This document shows, piece by piece, positions 52,201 through 62,114 of a stretch of 64,000 bases of DNA. This DNA is from Phymatolithon calcareum. Lineage: Eukaryota; Rhodophyta; Florideophyceae; Hapalidiales. Location: the NCBI GenBank assembly GCA_977006965.1, contig OZ345374.1, positions 682,001 through 746,000 of the forward strand. The letters are read 5' to 3'. The position numbers were made by a program, and so were the translations under genes. Below the pieces are notes generated by a model. That model saw only the letters and a list, made by a program, of their open reading frames with translations. It was not told the origin of the DNA and ran no database searches. Every line of letters begins with the position of its first letter. Positions within the stretch are counted from its first letter, which is position 1.

Positions 52201-53494
52201 CAATGTTGGAATATTTATAACCCGTGCAGTATCGGTGATGCGGCGGGAACAATGTGACAAACTTCTCAGTAGATCCATTGTTTTCTACTGACCCTTGAGT
52301 TGTGTGCGCAGATACGATAATAGCAAGATGTTGGGACATCTTCCGTTTCGTTCTCTGCAACTCCGTTCCTGACTCAGAGTCCTTTAAACCTAAACCTCTA
52401 GTCTCTTGGAGCCATTGATACCCAAATCGTGCGAGAAACGATACGAGCCATCGACCAGAGCACTCCTCCCGCTTTGTCGACTTCAGAAAAGATGCGACAA
52501 TACGTGCCATAGCACTGTGTCTTTCTGGGTCGCTGTGACGCACTCGTGAGAATGGTACAAGTCGTACGGGAAGCTCGGCATTCGAGAATTCGTTGTCAAT
52601 AAGTGAGCTATTGACGACCATGTGATAATCCACAGTCCTCTCGATATCCACCAAAGACTCGGCACTTGAAAATTCATCCTCTTCCATGTTCCCCATCACC
52701 CAATTGTAAAAGGCCGACCCACAGATCTTCATGAACTGCAGGGCAGTAGAAAGACGAGATGAACAAGTCCGATTTTCGTAGATCATGTCGTCAGTCCATG
52801 CAGATGAAGAAGAATTCGGCTCGGTAGAGACGGACGAAGGGGAGGCACTCTGCCTCCAGGAAAACAACCAGCTGCACACAAAACGAAAGCTGGTCTTCAG
52901 CTTGTCCGCCAGGCGGAAGAGAGGGCGGCAGGCCTTCATTTCCGAAAGCACGTTATTGACATCGTCAGAATACTCATAGCGAGGAGCATGATAACCCAGC
53001 CTGACAAGACATCTGAGAGCAGAAATATTCCAGTTCCGGAATTCATACAGTAGAACAAGTCCCCATATTGTTCGCAAAACGTGGTAGCTGTTGAACACGG
53101 CCACGGTGATTGCCGCCGCAGCTTCCTTGTAGTCACTGTCCTTGATTTGGAGATCGATGTAATAGATGATGCACCCCAATGAAGGTAACGAGACGAATAA
53201 CTGTATCATTCCATTGCGACGGGTATTACGGATCGGCCTCCATTTCTCGGTGATGAAGTCTAGGGCGTAAATGAACGCGAGCGGAATGAAGGCGATGAAG
53301 TAGATGGAGAATATAACTCTTGGGTCGTCCGCCAGTGACGGACCATCGGTGCAGCAGCAGCATTTGGACATGGCGTGACAGTAGGTTGCCCGGTCGGCTT
53401 TGAGGATACTCCGGTCAGAACTGTACGGCAGCGCGCAGGTTGAGTCACTTTCCCGCTTAGTGCCGATCTCGCCAACGGGGGATGATCCATTCAT
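49211..53494 (-). CDS. Large multi-pass membrane protein with C-terminal Sel1 repeats, 1,427 aa
   Basis: An uninterrupted 4.3-kb frame; family not recognised as a whole. A Cys cluster (KCCCCTD, about 44-50) precedes three hydrophobic segments at about 59-79, 95-113 and 124-151. Residues 200-930 are a large cytosolic or luminal region of mixed composition with no motif I know. Around 935-990 is a TPR-like helix pair (AMEEGRVDDALKLFGRCI). Residues about 1200-1335 hold Sel1-like repeats (NRLGLIYHKGATGV, ALCNMGVLKC, GMNNLAVAYELGRGVNRN, AIYNLAVLYMWGD). Sel1 repeats mediate protein contacts, for example in ER-associated degradation. A scaffold role at a membrane is inferred. Confidence 0.82.
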   Translation of the reverse strand: MNGSSPVGEIGTKRESDSTCALPYSSDRSILKADRATYCHAMSKCCCCTDGPSLADDPRVIFSIYFIAFIPLAFIYALDFITEKWRPIRNTRRNGMIQLFVSLPSLGCIIYYIDLQIKDSDYKEAAAAITVAVFNSYHVLRTIWGLVLLYEFRNWNISALRCLVRLGYHAPRYEYSDDVNNVLSEMKACRPLFRLADKLKTSFRFVCSWLFSWRQSASPSSVSTEPNSSSSAWTDDMIYENRTCSSRLSTALQFMKICGSAFYNWVMGNMEEDEFSSAESLVDIERTVDYHMVVNSSLIDNEFSNAELPVRLVPFSRVRHSDPERHSAMARIVASFLKSTKREECSGRWLVSFLARFGYQWLQETRGLGLKDSESGTELQRTKRKMSQHLAIIVSAHTTQGSVENNGSTEKFVTLFPPHHRYCTGYKYSNIAPFKVTERCMLPFKMNGRFDETLYFSDLEATIRDAAKDDWHKTSLNKLYDEQRTAVENVTPQQLLYFASLMEIAIASGNEDDWVFGENGETVNWGRENARLNTLMYQLGNDIGEDQEEFLQPLPVQKEVLSYLLWETNPNCLMLQTSVHVDNCLALEYGDRHGVYLEENNGHSHVGEPELTISVFQKQYDLEMKRLRLGVGDPGTNMFEFISQDIPRFIGSVAETVRSILASWVAENDAEAGGWYASIAPVGIRFLCSKQLCSEFAKAETIALFDEELSNLYEGERRSFCMRLVWEVQAHLHWRIGGEVGRKVEDIRQSPFLIMLFILGFPALKMERTKDEWASSDSSHGNETIEFEDGIIVKPVAGPQELHILFTCDQESETMSVIFCPECPVFDWQGWKDAVMGRLTARKDWRLSRLFSRNELLRTEANHSDICSPVKYIAPATLGKDYGLRYWSGWSPFMPQIAEFEVRNLVEEKYGVSDSEVIEHNSIEFIGALNAAMDIHFQVGTMYLDGHQAMEEGRVDDALKLFGRCIGEHGHKEALEVAFGLVIRRSPVCDTQLGALGTAMDAQFKNLVNRSHTKERERRVDEIDLAMLSDYFGRIFEQTSSEDALKKRALALFYKNGANNVVSEEAIQAIEAFIAYEGERIQNSPLLFYLVIAHHSRFLESKDPAEQKIAAKYLQRSGDRCFFDRGGCFALNVGYLLEKGCFVGRDAERKNAMIEILCEEVACGDEKMLRPMVDRLFVKPSASEEGKNEVDGHERVFGIGAHPKHAMALYEKLYGDRFESKNRLGLIYHKGATGVSANALAAEEQYSDAIEEGNEDALCNMGVLKCGTTGHEAGMSYLKGAVEGGSSTGMNNLAVAYELGRGVNRNAVEAERLYKKAIEVDSNPIAIYNLAVLYMWGDPEARNGERISESQSMISELIAPETELEPLYTLQDQVRRFFVLRSSETEPVLLWRVELEELDDCLGYVKMLENGVAEVVASDQEGVEACI

Positions 53495-55370
53495 ATTGTT
53501 TCACTCGACATAATTATGTGTACAGGTGTACAGTATTCGAAAATCCACTTTTTGTAAAGTTGGAAGGGTATGATATCAAGGACTATTGTTTCTGCTGGAT
53601 TTTCAGTTGCAGCGTTGGAACTTTTCCAATACATCCTACAGCAAAGAAATGTTCCGTATAGTAACTTTAGTACCATAACTTTGCACTGGTGCGAAAAAAT
53701 GTACCCGAGGTTTTTTACGTAAAAAGCCGAAGAAAAACCAGGGATTTAGGGCTCCCGGACTCGCACCGTGGACAGCGGGGGTAGGAAACAGTGATGGGCG
53801 AGTAACCGTGACCTCGGGAATACCCGCGAGTATTAGCGGCGGGTATGACATGAACCCACGCGGAGCGCAATTATTTTTACTCCACGGATACCCCATACCC
53901 GTGGATTCTCTTTCCCAAAACACTCGGTATGAAAAATACCCGCCCGTTAGAATTTTTTTGGGGAAATTCACTGCATGGCCAGAAAAAGTGGGAAATTTCC
54001 CAAACTCAATTCATGGCCACCCCTAGCCAAACGTGCCACTCATCCGTTACGAGGGTTGCGGGAAAATCTGACAGTCCGAACATTTTTGATGTCTCTGTCC
54101 GCACGGCATCTATTTTCCCACTCTTTTTTCAGTTTATTAGAATGCATACAAAATGCATATCCATTGCCTCGACTATGTTCCGCAACGAAAATTGTGCTAA
54201 AATTGTGGTCTCGTAACTCTTATTTGAGAAGGTAGGGGCGCTGTAGCATTTAGAGGTCAAGGTGCACCTCCCTTGAATTTAGGCACTGAGCGGAACTGCT
54301 AGACTGTTATGGGTTTCACCGCTTCATGTACTCTACAAATATTTCATCGAGCAATGCAGCACTCGTGGCCGTCATAGAGCGCATAATGAACGAAATAGGC
54401 ATGTACTTAATCAGAGAAGGGAAGACACGAGAGGTTGAATCCAGGCCCAATAATTCCGTACAGTTGGGACTTTTTTGCGCGAAGACCGTACGCAAGATAA
54501 GAGCAATTCTAAGGCAAGCAGCAACTGATGAACTTAAATAAATTGCAAAAAATCCTAGGTCGAGACTGCCAAAACCCTGTCTCTGTGTACAATTTCAGTC
54601 TGGACTAGGGCTCCGCTGATGACGAAATCAGTGGCTACTGACCAAGGGCATTCCCCATATTCTGCTTCGCTGCATGAAGGCAGGATTCCTTAAGAGCACC
54701 CGCCCGGCTCTTCTACCGGTGGTACCCATATCTCACACTAGGAGAAGCACGGTAAAGTGAAACGAGTGAACCTGAACCTCCCCTGCGCGGGTTTGAAGCG
54801 AAAAAATACTGCTTGTAGCTGTACGGTACCAAATATGGGCGCACGAAAAAATGGTTGTATATGTGGCGGTGGCGCCTGTGCGCGGGAATTACCGAGAAGT
54901 CTGCCATGGTACCATAACGGGAACACCAGGACTCAGCAACTGTGCCTGTAAGCAGGAATGTTCCCAGTGTGAACCCTGCCGAATCGCAAGGAATATGCAC
55001 TAGAAGCCGCCGCGTGGGCAGCCGGAGATGCTAGCAATTATGCGATGCACAATGGCAAACCCGCGGTTGATCGTGGGAACAATGGGACGAGCCGCTAACG
55101 GGCTACCATCATCTTCAATATAATTGGTTTTCATCATTAAAGTCTTGTCATCACAAGGGACAGCATTACCTATTGGAGAACTAGGCATTGCTCAATACTA
55201 TTGGTTGAATCCCCTGAGATATGCAATCTGGCGCTACAGCAACCACCTCGCTGTCTCACCGTTCTTCTCCTCCAGGGGGGAGAGCTTGCATCACCTATTT
55301 CAGGAACCTGTTTCAACTGCCAAAGCTACCAGAAACCTCTACACTTATTTACATTTTGCAGTAAATCCAG
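53495..55370. other. Intergenic with MITE-like debris
   Basis: At 53790-53945 repeated TACCCG/CGGGTA blocks in both orientations (CGGGAATACCCGCGAG, GGCGGGTATG, GGATACCCCATACCCG) and a GTGATGGGCGA start resemble the interior of hAT-type MITEs, but no matching right end was found. A possible retroposon tail (TTAAATAAATTGCAAAAAA) ends near 54551. No gene recognised. Confidence 0.4.
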
Positions 55371-55379
55371 TATTTATAC
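55371..55379 (+). promoter_or_regulatory. TATA-like box of the 55475 gene
   Basis: TATTTATAC about 100 bases upstream of the start codon, the same spacing as in the paralogues. Confidence 0.5.
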
Positions 55380-55474
55380 CTCTCTCGAGAAGTAAGTGAA
55401 AGACGCCATCGATCACAAGTATCAGCCAACAATTGCACAACAAACACCTTCTTCCTCAACTTCAACCGTCCGGG

Positions 55475-56956
55475 ATGTCTCGCGTCAAGTCTAACTTCAA
55501 TGGCGACATCCGTCGCTTTGACTTGCCCTCATCTCCAACCTTCGCCGACCTGGTCGCCCAGCTGACATCTCTGTACTCAGTTTCTGATTTCAGCATCAAG
55601 TACAAAGACGACGAGGGCGATCTGGTGACCCTCACATCCGACGCCGAGCTGCAAGAGGCCCTAGTTTCCGCACCGAACAACCTTCTCCGCATCAATATCC
55701 TGACTTCTGCTATCCCGTCCGTTCCTCTATCTCCCACCGCTCCACGAATGCCTGCTCAGGCTGGGCCTCGTCCGTCGGCAGCGCAGGGTAACCTTGGAAA
55801 CAATACTGACACCATCATGAACGGCTCCCCGGAGCAGATCATGGAGGGACTAGCACAGTTTTTCGAATCCTTATTGGCCCCGGTGACGGAAGCCTTCCAG
55901 TCATCCCGCTTGGGCGCTCGCAGCCGCAGCTGGTGCGCTTGGCAACAGTGGCGTCAAGGCGAGTCTGATGCACGCAGGACCGCCTCTGGTGCATCGCCTG
56001 TCCGTCCGGAAACCATCCAGGCACTGAAGACGCTCATTCGTGAAATTATGAACACTTCCGGTGTACCTGCACTTATGTACTCCGTGCCTGCGGCCGTACC
56101 CTCAATCCGCGCCTTCTTTGCCAATGGACTTGGACAGGCAGGACCTGTACCCTCTCACGCAATCGACACTTTCATCTCGGCCCTGACTCCATCCATCATC
56201 CCGCATCTCGGCCAAGTGAACGCCGGGCGTGTGGCGACATTCGTGAGACAGGCGCTGGCAGATGAAGGAGTGCTAGTTATCCTTCGCAAATTGGCCAACT
56301 TCAGCGCGAGAGTCGGTGCCATGGCCGAGTCCGCCAGCGCATATGCGAACGCCACTGCGGAATCCGCGGGCGTCGCGGCAAGATCTGCTGCGAATGCAGC
56401 GGCCGATGCCGCGCGCAGCAGAATGACAACCGCTGCCCGATTTGATGTTCATGACGGCATTACGTGCGATGGATGCAATCGTATGCCGATTGTCGGTACG
56501 CGTCATTGGTGTACTACACGCCCTAACTTTGATCTGTGCGACTCGTGCATGACGGATCCTAACGTTGACAAAACTGGGTTGGAATTTCGCGCCATTTCCT
56601 TCCCGTGGTTGACTGATAATAGCGGTCGCAAGGTGCCGCGACCGACGCTGAAGTTCGGATCGCGCGGCGTTGAGGTTCGCTTTTTGCAGAAGATTCTCAC
56701 GGATCTCGGATTCATGACGCCGGATATGTATCGCTATGCTGTTGGATTGTATGGGCCTAATACTGCCATGGCTGTCAACAACTTTCGTGAACAGTATGGA
56801 CTTGGAACGCAGGTGTACGGAGTTTATGACGATATTGTCGCGGCGAGTCTCATGTCTGTGCTGGAGAGCAATGTGCCTCCTGCTGCGGCATCTGGGGCTG
56901 GTACTTCGAGTTCTGCCGCTACGTCGACGGGGACTGGCAGTACCACTGCGGCCTGA
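55475..56956 (+). CDS. PB1-ZZ-peptidoglycan-binding-like protein, long form, 493 aa
   Basis: Fourth paralogue. PB1 at 1-75 (VKSNFNGDIRRF, YKDDEGD); a variable linker; a helical segment at about 180-290 (PETIQALKTLIREIMN, GPVPSHAIDTFI, RQALADEGVLVILRKL), also present in the 1880 gene and missing from the palindrome pair; an Ala-rich coil (about 290-320); ZZ finger at about 322-366 (CDGCN, HWC, CDSC); PG_binding_1-like domain at about 393-465 (YGPNTAMAV); and a Ser/Thr/Ala tail. The frame opens at 55433, but the ATG at 55475 begins MSRVKS as in the other copies. Probably oligomerises through PB1, perhaps with its paralogues. Function unknown. Confidence 0.9.
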   Translation: MSRVKSNFNGDIRRFDLPSSPTFADLVAQLTSLYSVSDFSIKYKDDEGDLVTLTSDAELQEALVSAPNNLLRINILTSAIPSVPLSPTAPRMPAQAGPRPSAAQGNLGNNTDTIMNGSPEQIMEGLAQFFESLLAPVTEAFQSSRLGARSRSWCAWQQWRQGESDARRTASGASPVRPETIQALKTLIREIMNTSGVPALMYSVPAAVPSIRAFFANGLGQAGPVPSHAIDTFISALTPSIIPHLGQVNAGRVATFVRQALADEGVLVILRKLANFSARVGAMAESASAYANATAESAGVAARSAANAAADAARSRMTTAARFDVHDGITCDGCNRMPIVGTRHWCTTRPNFDLCDSCMTDPNVDKTGLEFRAISFPWLTDNSGRKVPRPTLKFGSRGVEVRFLQKILTDLGFMTPDMYRYAVGLYGPNTAMAVNNFREQYGLGTQVYGVYDDIVAASLMSVLESNVPPAAASGAGTSSSAATSTGTGSTTAA

Positions 56957-57814
56957 AGTGTAATAGTGTGCTTTCGCAGTTATGGCTTGTTTTGATGGTC
57001 GGACATCTGGAAAGGGTATGGTCATGACTCTCTTCTTGGTTACTCTTTTCTGGTCTGAATTGTTACATTGTATGAAATTTCATCGAATCGTTCAAGGGTG
57101 GGCACTTTCCCCTGTTCAAAGTGTCTTGTATAGTACTGAATCAAATGCAATCATGTTTCTACGCGCTTGCCTCTTCGGCTTCTAAATCTACGACATTTTA
57201 AAAAAATGACATAAACCACCCATGCACATCGGGCGCGGTACGGACGATAAAACTCCTGGGTATACTTCTCCTAGCCGCAACGATCGCCCTCTGCAGTGGG
57301 ACACAGGAAACTGAAATATTTTACTCCTCAAAGTCACCTGGTGAAACCAGAGTGGGGTTTTGCAGGAAGCGGGATCGTAAACCCTTTTCTTGAGGCTCGA
57401 GGTTCGGGAAACCCACAAGCAGTTGATTGACAAGAACAGCAGTCCTATGCGCATGTACATACGTCCGCAGATCGTAATACTGTCAGTGGTAAAGATTTTA
57501 GTCACTTCCTAAAGGCTCTACGTGCGATGACAAGACAGTATCAACGACGTTTTGCAGTTCTCGATGTGTACCTTGGAATGACATTTCGAGGCACACATGG
57601 ACCTGAATCCAGGTTTTGCCACGTGGCATCAGTGATGTTCCTTCGCTGGCGACTTTTCTATTTTTTAAGTTTTGAAGACTTGTGTATGATTTGATCAAAT
57701 TGTTGGATATCGACGGCGTCCTCGCTCTGTTGCGGTACTCTCCATCAAGGAAACCCACAGTGTTGACAGTGCGCTTTGCCGTGACCGGGCTCACGTGCCC
57801 CTCTCTATCGCAAA
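56957..57814. other. Intergenic, nothing recognised
   Basis: No family match in frames up to 105 codons. Probably 3' UTR and upstream region of the neighbouring genes plus unassigned sequence. Confidence 0.5.
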
Positions 57815-58597
57815 ATGCCGCAAGGAGAGTATATCGAATTGTTCCAGAAGCGCCATGGCGTGCGTATGGATCATCATGAGCGCACGCGCAAGCGCGCCGC
57901 GCGTGAGGTTCGGCGACGGTCGGAACAGGCGCGCACTCTGACGGGTATCAAGGCCAAATTGTACAACAAGCAACGCTTCAAAGAGAAGGCGGCGATGAAA
58001 AAGGCGATTGCCATGCATTTCGAGAAGGATGCATCACGTGTCGACAAGGACCAGGCACCTGAAGGTGCAATCCCAGCCTATCTGCTTGACCGCGAGGCGC
58101 AGACGCGTTCCAAAGTGCTCAGCAACACGCTGAAGCAAAAGCGGAAGGAGAAGGCGGGCAAGTGGTCGGTACCGCTGCCGAAGGTGCGCCCCGTGGCTGA
58201 GGATGAGATGTTCAAGGTTATCAAGACCGGTAAGCGACAAAAGAAGCAGTGGAAGCGTATGGTCACGAAGGTCACGTATGTTGGTGAAAGCTTTACGAGA
58301 AAACCTCCGAAATACGAGCGATTTATTCGACCCATGGGACTGCGATTCAAGAAGGCGCATGTCACTCATCCGGAACTTAAGACTACGTTCTGTCTTGACA
58401 TTATTGGTGTGAAGAAGAATCCAAGCAGTCAGATGTATACTCAATTGGGCGTTGTTACGCGTGGAACTATTCTGGAAGTCAATGTTGCGGAACTTGGATT
58501 GGTGACTAATTCTGGAAAGGTTGTCTGGGGAAAGTACGCGCAGGTTACAAACAACCCAGAGAATGATGGCTGCATCAACGCAGTTTTGTGTGTATAA
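57815..58597 (+). CDS. Ribosome biogenesis protein NSA2 (TINP1), 260 aa
   Basis: Full-length, very well conserved: [15 protein letters not shown] at the start, [29 protein letters not shown], the central [56 protein letters not shown] and the eS8-like C-terminal fold [13 protein letters not shown], ending in [10 protein letters not shown]. Length equals the human protein. NSA2 joins pre-60S particles in the nucleolus and is needed for 27S pre-rRNA processing. Codon use is typical of a well-expressed gene. No intron. Confidence 0.97.
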   Translation: MPQGEYIELFQKRHGVRMDHHERTRKRAAREVRRRSEQARTLTGIKAKLYNKQRFKEKAAMKKAIAMHFEKDASRVDKDQAPEGAIPAYLLDREAQTRSKVLSNTLKQKRKEKAGKWSVPLPKVRPVAEDEMFKVIKTGKRQKKQWKRMVTKVTYVGESFTRKPPKYERFIRPMGLRFKKAHVTHPELKTTFCLDIIGVKKNPSSQMYTQLGVVTRGTILEVNVAELGLVTNSGKVVWGKYAQVTNNPENDGCINAVLCV

Positions 58598-59511
58598 TTA
58601 AGTCTATTTATCTTCTTTTTCCTTGTCTGAATCCGGTGGCTGTATTTATTTGACAGCCATTCTTCGTCATGAAAGGGCGTTGTCAATTTCATAAAGTGCA
58701 GTTGCTTGCCCAGTCGTTGTCATTGTCCGCTTGGTGCTGGGTGAAAATCGAGACACCTAAAGCGGGGTACTTATGCAATTCTGCGTAATCATGTGGTTAC
58801 CAGTGCTCTTCGTCATCAGGCTACGTTCGGGTTGCAAGGTCCTTAAGTCTGTCTCCAAGTCCACGCCAATGGTCTCTTTAGTTTGGCAAGCAGGCGCAAA
58901 GGCGCGATTCTATTCAAATTGAAAAAGATTGTCTTGCATTAGGCAGTATGCACATTGCGTAGTAAAGTGTTACCGCTCGCATGTTGCAATTTTGGCAAGG
59001 ATGAGAATCCCATCGAAGATTAAGAGTAGATAATATCTACTCTTCATCTTCAATGTAAAACTGCTCTGCCGCTCAATGTTATATTGTTGTACATAAAGCT
59101 GGGCGACCCTGTCGTGCGAAAGGTCGATATTACCTGAACCGTCGACTTAAATGTGGGGCTCATTTACTTATAATCTGTGGCAAAATTTACCTGACTGCAC
59201 GGTGCCTACTTGCCAAGCCCAGGCTCAAAACAGAGCTGGATATCCCAAGCTCTATGCCGTTTACCGTTTCATGGTAAAACCAGCGACATCCCCAATGTGC
59301 CGCTGAAATAATTAGTACCTATAACTACTGTAGTTAGATGCAAGATGACGAGAATGAGCATTCAACATAGCTACTCTACACCTACAGTGCACCATGTCAA
59401 CATGCTAGACTACAAAAAATCAAGACACCCGGGCCCCTCATTCCTCAATAATTCACTTTGCAGTATCCGTCCTTCCATTTTGCACTTTGCTGGACGAATG
59501 TTCTTAATTCC
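58598..59511. other. Intergenic with an 18-bp-arm foldback
   Basis: A palindrome at 59015-59051 (arms GAAGATTAAGAGTAGATA and TATCTACTCTTCATCTTC, one mismatch, 1-base centre). No gene recognised. Confidence 0.55.
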
Positions 59512-61374
59512 TCAGCTTGCAATTCCGTTAGAAATCTTGCCATCCGCCCACGGGTCCTGCAAATGTATCTGATAGATCTGCTCAATAACAGAGTTCATGT
59601 CAAGCGGCAACCCCGCAGCCGCCATGATGAGACCAAGAAATGGGGGACTGGGACGTCCAGGCCGGCTCTCAAACTCGGGGTGATATTGCGTTCCCAAAAA
59701 GAAAGGATGATTACGCAGTTCCAATATCTCCATCCGTTTCCCACTTTCATCCGTTCCAACAAACTGCATATCAGTCTCCTTCTCCAACCGCTCAACAAGG
59801 TCCGGATTCACCTCATATCTATGTCGATGTCGCTCATAAACCTGCGTGGCACCGTACAGCCATGCAGATAAACAGTTAGAATCTCTAATCACTGTCTTTC
59901 TCACCCCGAGACGCATCGTCCCACCCATCGTCGTCTTATCCCCCTCTGGCATGAAAATGACAGCTTTCACAGGCGCCTTTTCATCAAATTCACCAGAGTT
60001 CGCCGTCGGTTCGTCAAATGCCTCGCGCACTGCCTCCACAACCGCCATCTGCATGCCGAGACAGATGCCCAAAAATGGCTTACGTTCCGCGCGTGCGTAA
60101 CTTACAGCGCGAATCTTACCCTCCACACCACGATCGCCGAAACCACCGGGAACTAGAATCGCATCCGCTGCTCGCAAAGTTTCCCATGCCGCGTCGTGCT
60201 TCACAGCCTCGTCTGAGGGGCTCTGACTGCCCGAGCTTCTACCAGAACTTGCAGTACCGATGCGGTCCGGATCATCGACACGGGCGTTAGACACAAGTGT
60301 GGCAGGCGCTTGCAGGTGGCTAGATTCCACCCAAGAAATTTCGACCTCGCGGTGCACGGCCATGCCGGCATGTTGCAACGCACGTACGACTGAAAGATAC
60401 GCGTCACACAAACCTGTGTATTTTCCAACGATGCATACGGTTACTTTCGCCAAGCTGGACTTGTCAGCTGATCGTGCCATGCGACCCCATTTCTCCAGAC
60501 GGGTCGGTAACCGCCATACGAGTTGCAGGGAACGGATGAGGAGATTACACACGCCTTGTTCCTGCAACATGAGCGGGATTTGATAGGTGTTTGACACATC
60601 ATGTACTGAAATTACGGCATCTGGCGGTACTTGACAGAAGAGGCCGAGTTTACGCTTTGTTTCTGGGACGAGTGGACGCTCGGAGCGACAAACAATGAGT
60701 TGTGGTGAAAGTCCCATGGACGAAAGATTCTTCACTCCATGTTGCGTCGGTTTTGTCTTCTGTTCACCAACAACACCAAGTTCAGGAACTAGAGATACGA
60801 AAACCGAGCAAAAGTTTTCATCACCAACAAAGTATCGCAACTGACGCAATGCCTCTATGAAAGGCATGGACTCAATGTCACCCACAGTGCCTCCCAACTC
60901 AATGACACATACCTCAGGCACCTGTCCGGATGTATCGGGGGTGGTGGCGACACTGATGATCCAATCCTGGATGGCGTTTGTGATATGCGGGACAACCTGA
61001 ACTGTTTTGCCGAGATAGTCTCCACGACGCTCGCGTTCAAGAACCTTGGAATAAATCTTTCCCGTGGTGATGTTATTATGTTTGGACAGTTTGACGTCGA
61101 GGAAACGCTCATAGTTGCCGAGGTCTAGATCAACCTCACCACCATCAGTCAAGACGAAGACCTCGCCGTGCTCAAAAGGGGACATGGTGCCGGCGTCGAT
61201 GTTCAGATAGGGATCGATCTTGATGGCGGTCACGCGCCATCCGCAACATTTCATTAATACACCGATGGAGGATGCGGTCAATCCCTTGCCGATGCCGGAA
61301 ATTACGCCGCCAGACACAAGAATGAACTTGACCGGCGGGACTTGGCGGGTCTCGGAGTCGCAAAAGTAGCCCAT
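59512..61374 (-). CDS. CTP synthase, 620 aa
   Basis: Two domains. The synthetase half begins KFILVSGGVISGIGKG (about 16-31, nucleotide loop) and continues with KIDPYLNIDAGTMSPFEHGEV, YERFLD and ELGGTVGDIESMPF. The glutamine amidotransferase half carries the nucleophile in FLGICLGMQ (about 435) and the HPE pair in GTQYHPEFESRP (about 563). The enzyme makes CTP from UTP, ATP and glutamine in the cytosol, often in filaments. Size fits eukaryotic CTP synthases. The frame extends upstream to 61551 without an ATG, so I start at 61374. No intron. Confidence 0.96.
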   Translation of the reverse strand: MGYFCDSETRQVPPVKFILVSGGVISGIGKGLTASSIGVLMKCCGWRVTAIKIDPYLNIDAGTMSPFEHGEVFVLTDGGEVDLDLGNYERFLDVKLSKHNNITTGKIYSKVLERERRGDYLGKTVQVVPHITNAIQDWIISVATTPDTSGQVPEVCVIELGGTVGDIESMPFIEALRQLRYFVGDENFCSVFVSLVPELGVVGEQKTKPTQHGVKNLSSMGLSPQLIVCRSERPLVPETKRKLGLFCQVPPDAVISVHDVSNTYQIPLMLQEQGVCNLLIRSLQLVWRLPTRLEKWGRMARSADKSSLAKVTVCIVGKYTGLCDAYLSVVRALQHAGMAVHREVEISWVESSHLQAPATLVSNARVDDPDRIGTASSGRSSGSQSPSDEAVKHDAAWETLRAADAILVPGGFGDRGVEGKIRAVSYARAERKPFLGICLGMQMAVVEAVREAFDEPTANSGEFDEKAPVKAVIFMPEGDKTTMGGTMRLGVRKTVIRDSNCLSAWLYGATQVYERHRHRYEVNPDLVERLEKETDMQFVGTDESGKRMEILELRNHPFFLGTQYHPEFESRPGRPSPPFLGLIMAAAGLPLDMNSVIEQIYQIHLQDPWADGKISNGIAS

Positions 61375-62114
61375 TGTGGTTGAGTTTTTTCGCCGCGATG
61401 AAGGTTCTGTGGAGGAATTTTTGGCCGCTCGACAGGAATTTCGTCCGTATCGGTGATCGGGCGATGCACTGCGGACGGCGCTGAAAAAGAGAGAGCAGGG
61501 TCCGTGAGCTTCGATGCAGGACGTCGTCCACGGGCTTACAGCGGCGGGCAATGAAACTTTGCATCAGTGGCCAAGGGTTCTGATTGGGTTTTCACATCGT
61601 ACGGAGATTTTATTGGCGAATACAGCGCTTGCCAATTCCTCGCCAAACAGCCCAATCATGAGCTGCTTGGGCCCTTATTGGACGATGCGCCGTGTAAATT
61701 CCATGGATTCTTGAGGTGTGTTGTGCAGCACTGTAGTTTTTTAAGCTTATTTATTTTTTAAATAAATATGGTCCAACAGTCCAGATATGATATCGTGCAG
61801 TATGATGCTGTGGCGGTGCACTCCGGATGCACGTAAAATATCTCTGCACGTAACATTCTGCGATCTCTACTGTACTGTACTAAACTAAAAACACTGCACT
61901 GCTGCACCTTTCACTGAAATTTTGAGCACAAACAAAACTTCAACTCGAAGCTTGAAGTGAATTGACATCAATGCTCTCCAGTGAGAATGCCGGCTTTGCA
62001 AAAGACCAGCAAACGTCGATGATCGAAATTTTATACTGTACAGTAAGCTTATTGTAGTTATAGCCAGTCCTTCTACGCGTACACCGCACCCTCTCGAAAA
62101 TGAGGTTCAATTCT
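61375..62114. other. Region between two minus-strand genes
   Basis: Likely promoter and leader of CTP synthase and 3' region of the RING gene. An A/T foldback (TTATTTATTTTTTAAATAAATA) lies at about 61747-61768. No gene recognised. Confidence 0.5.
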
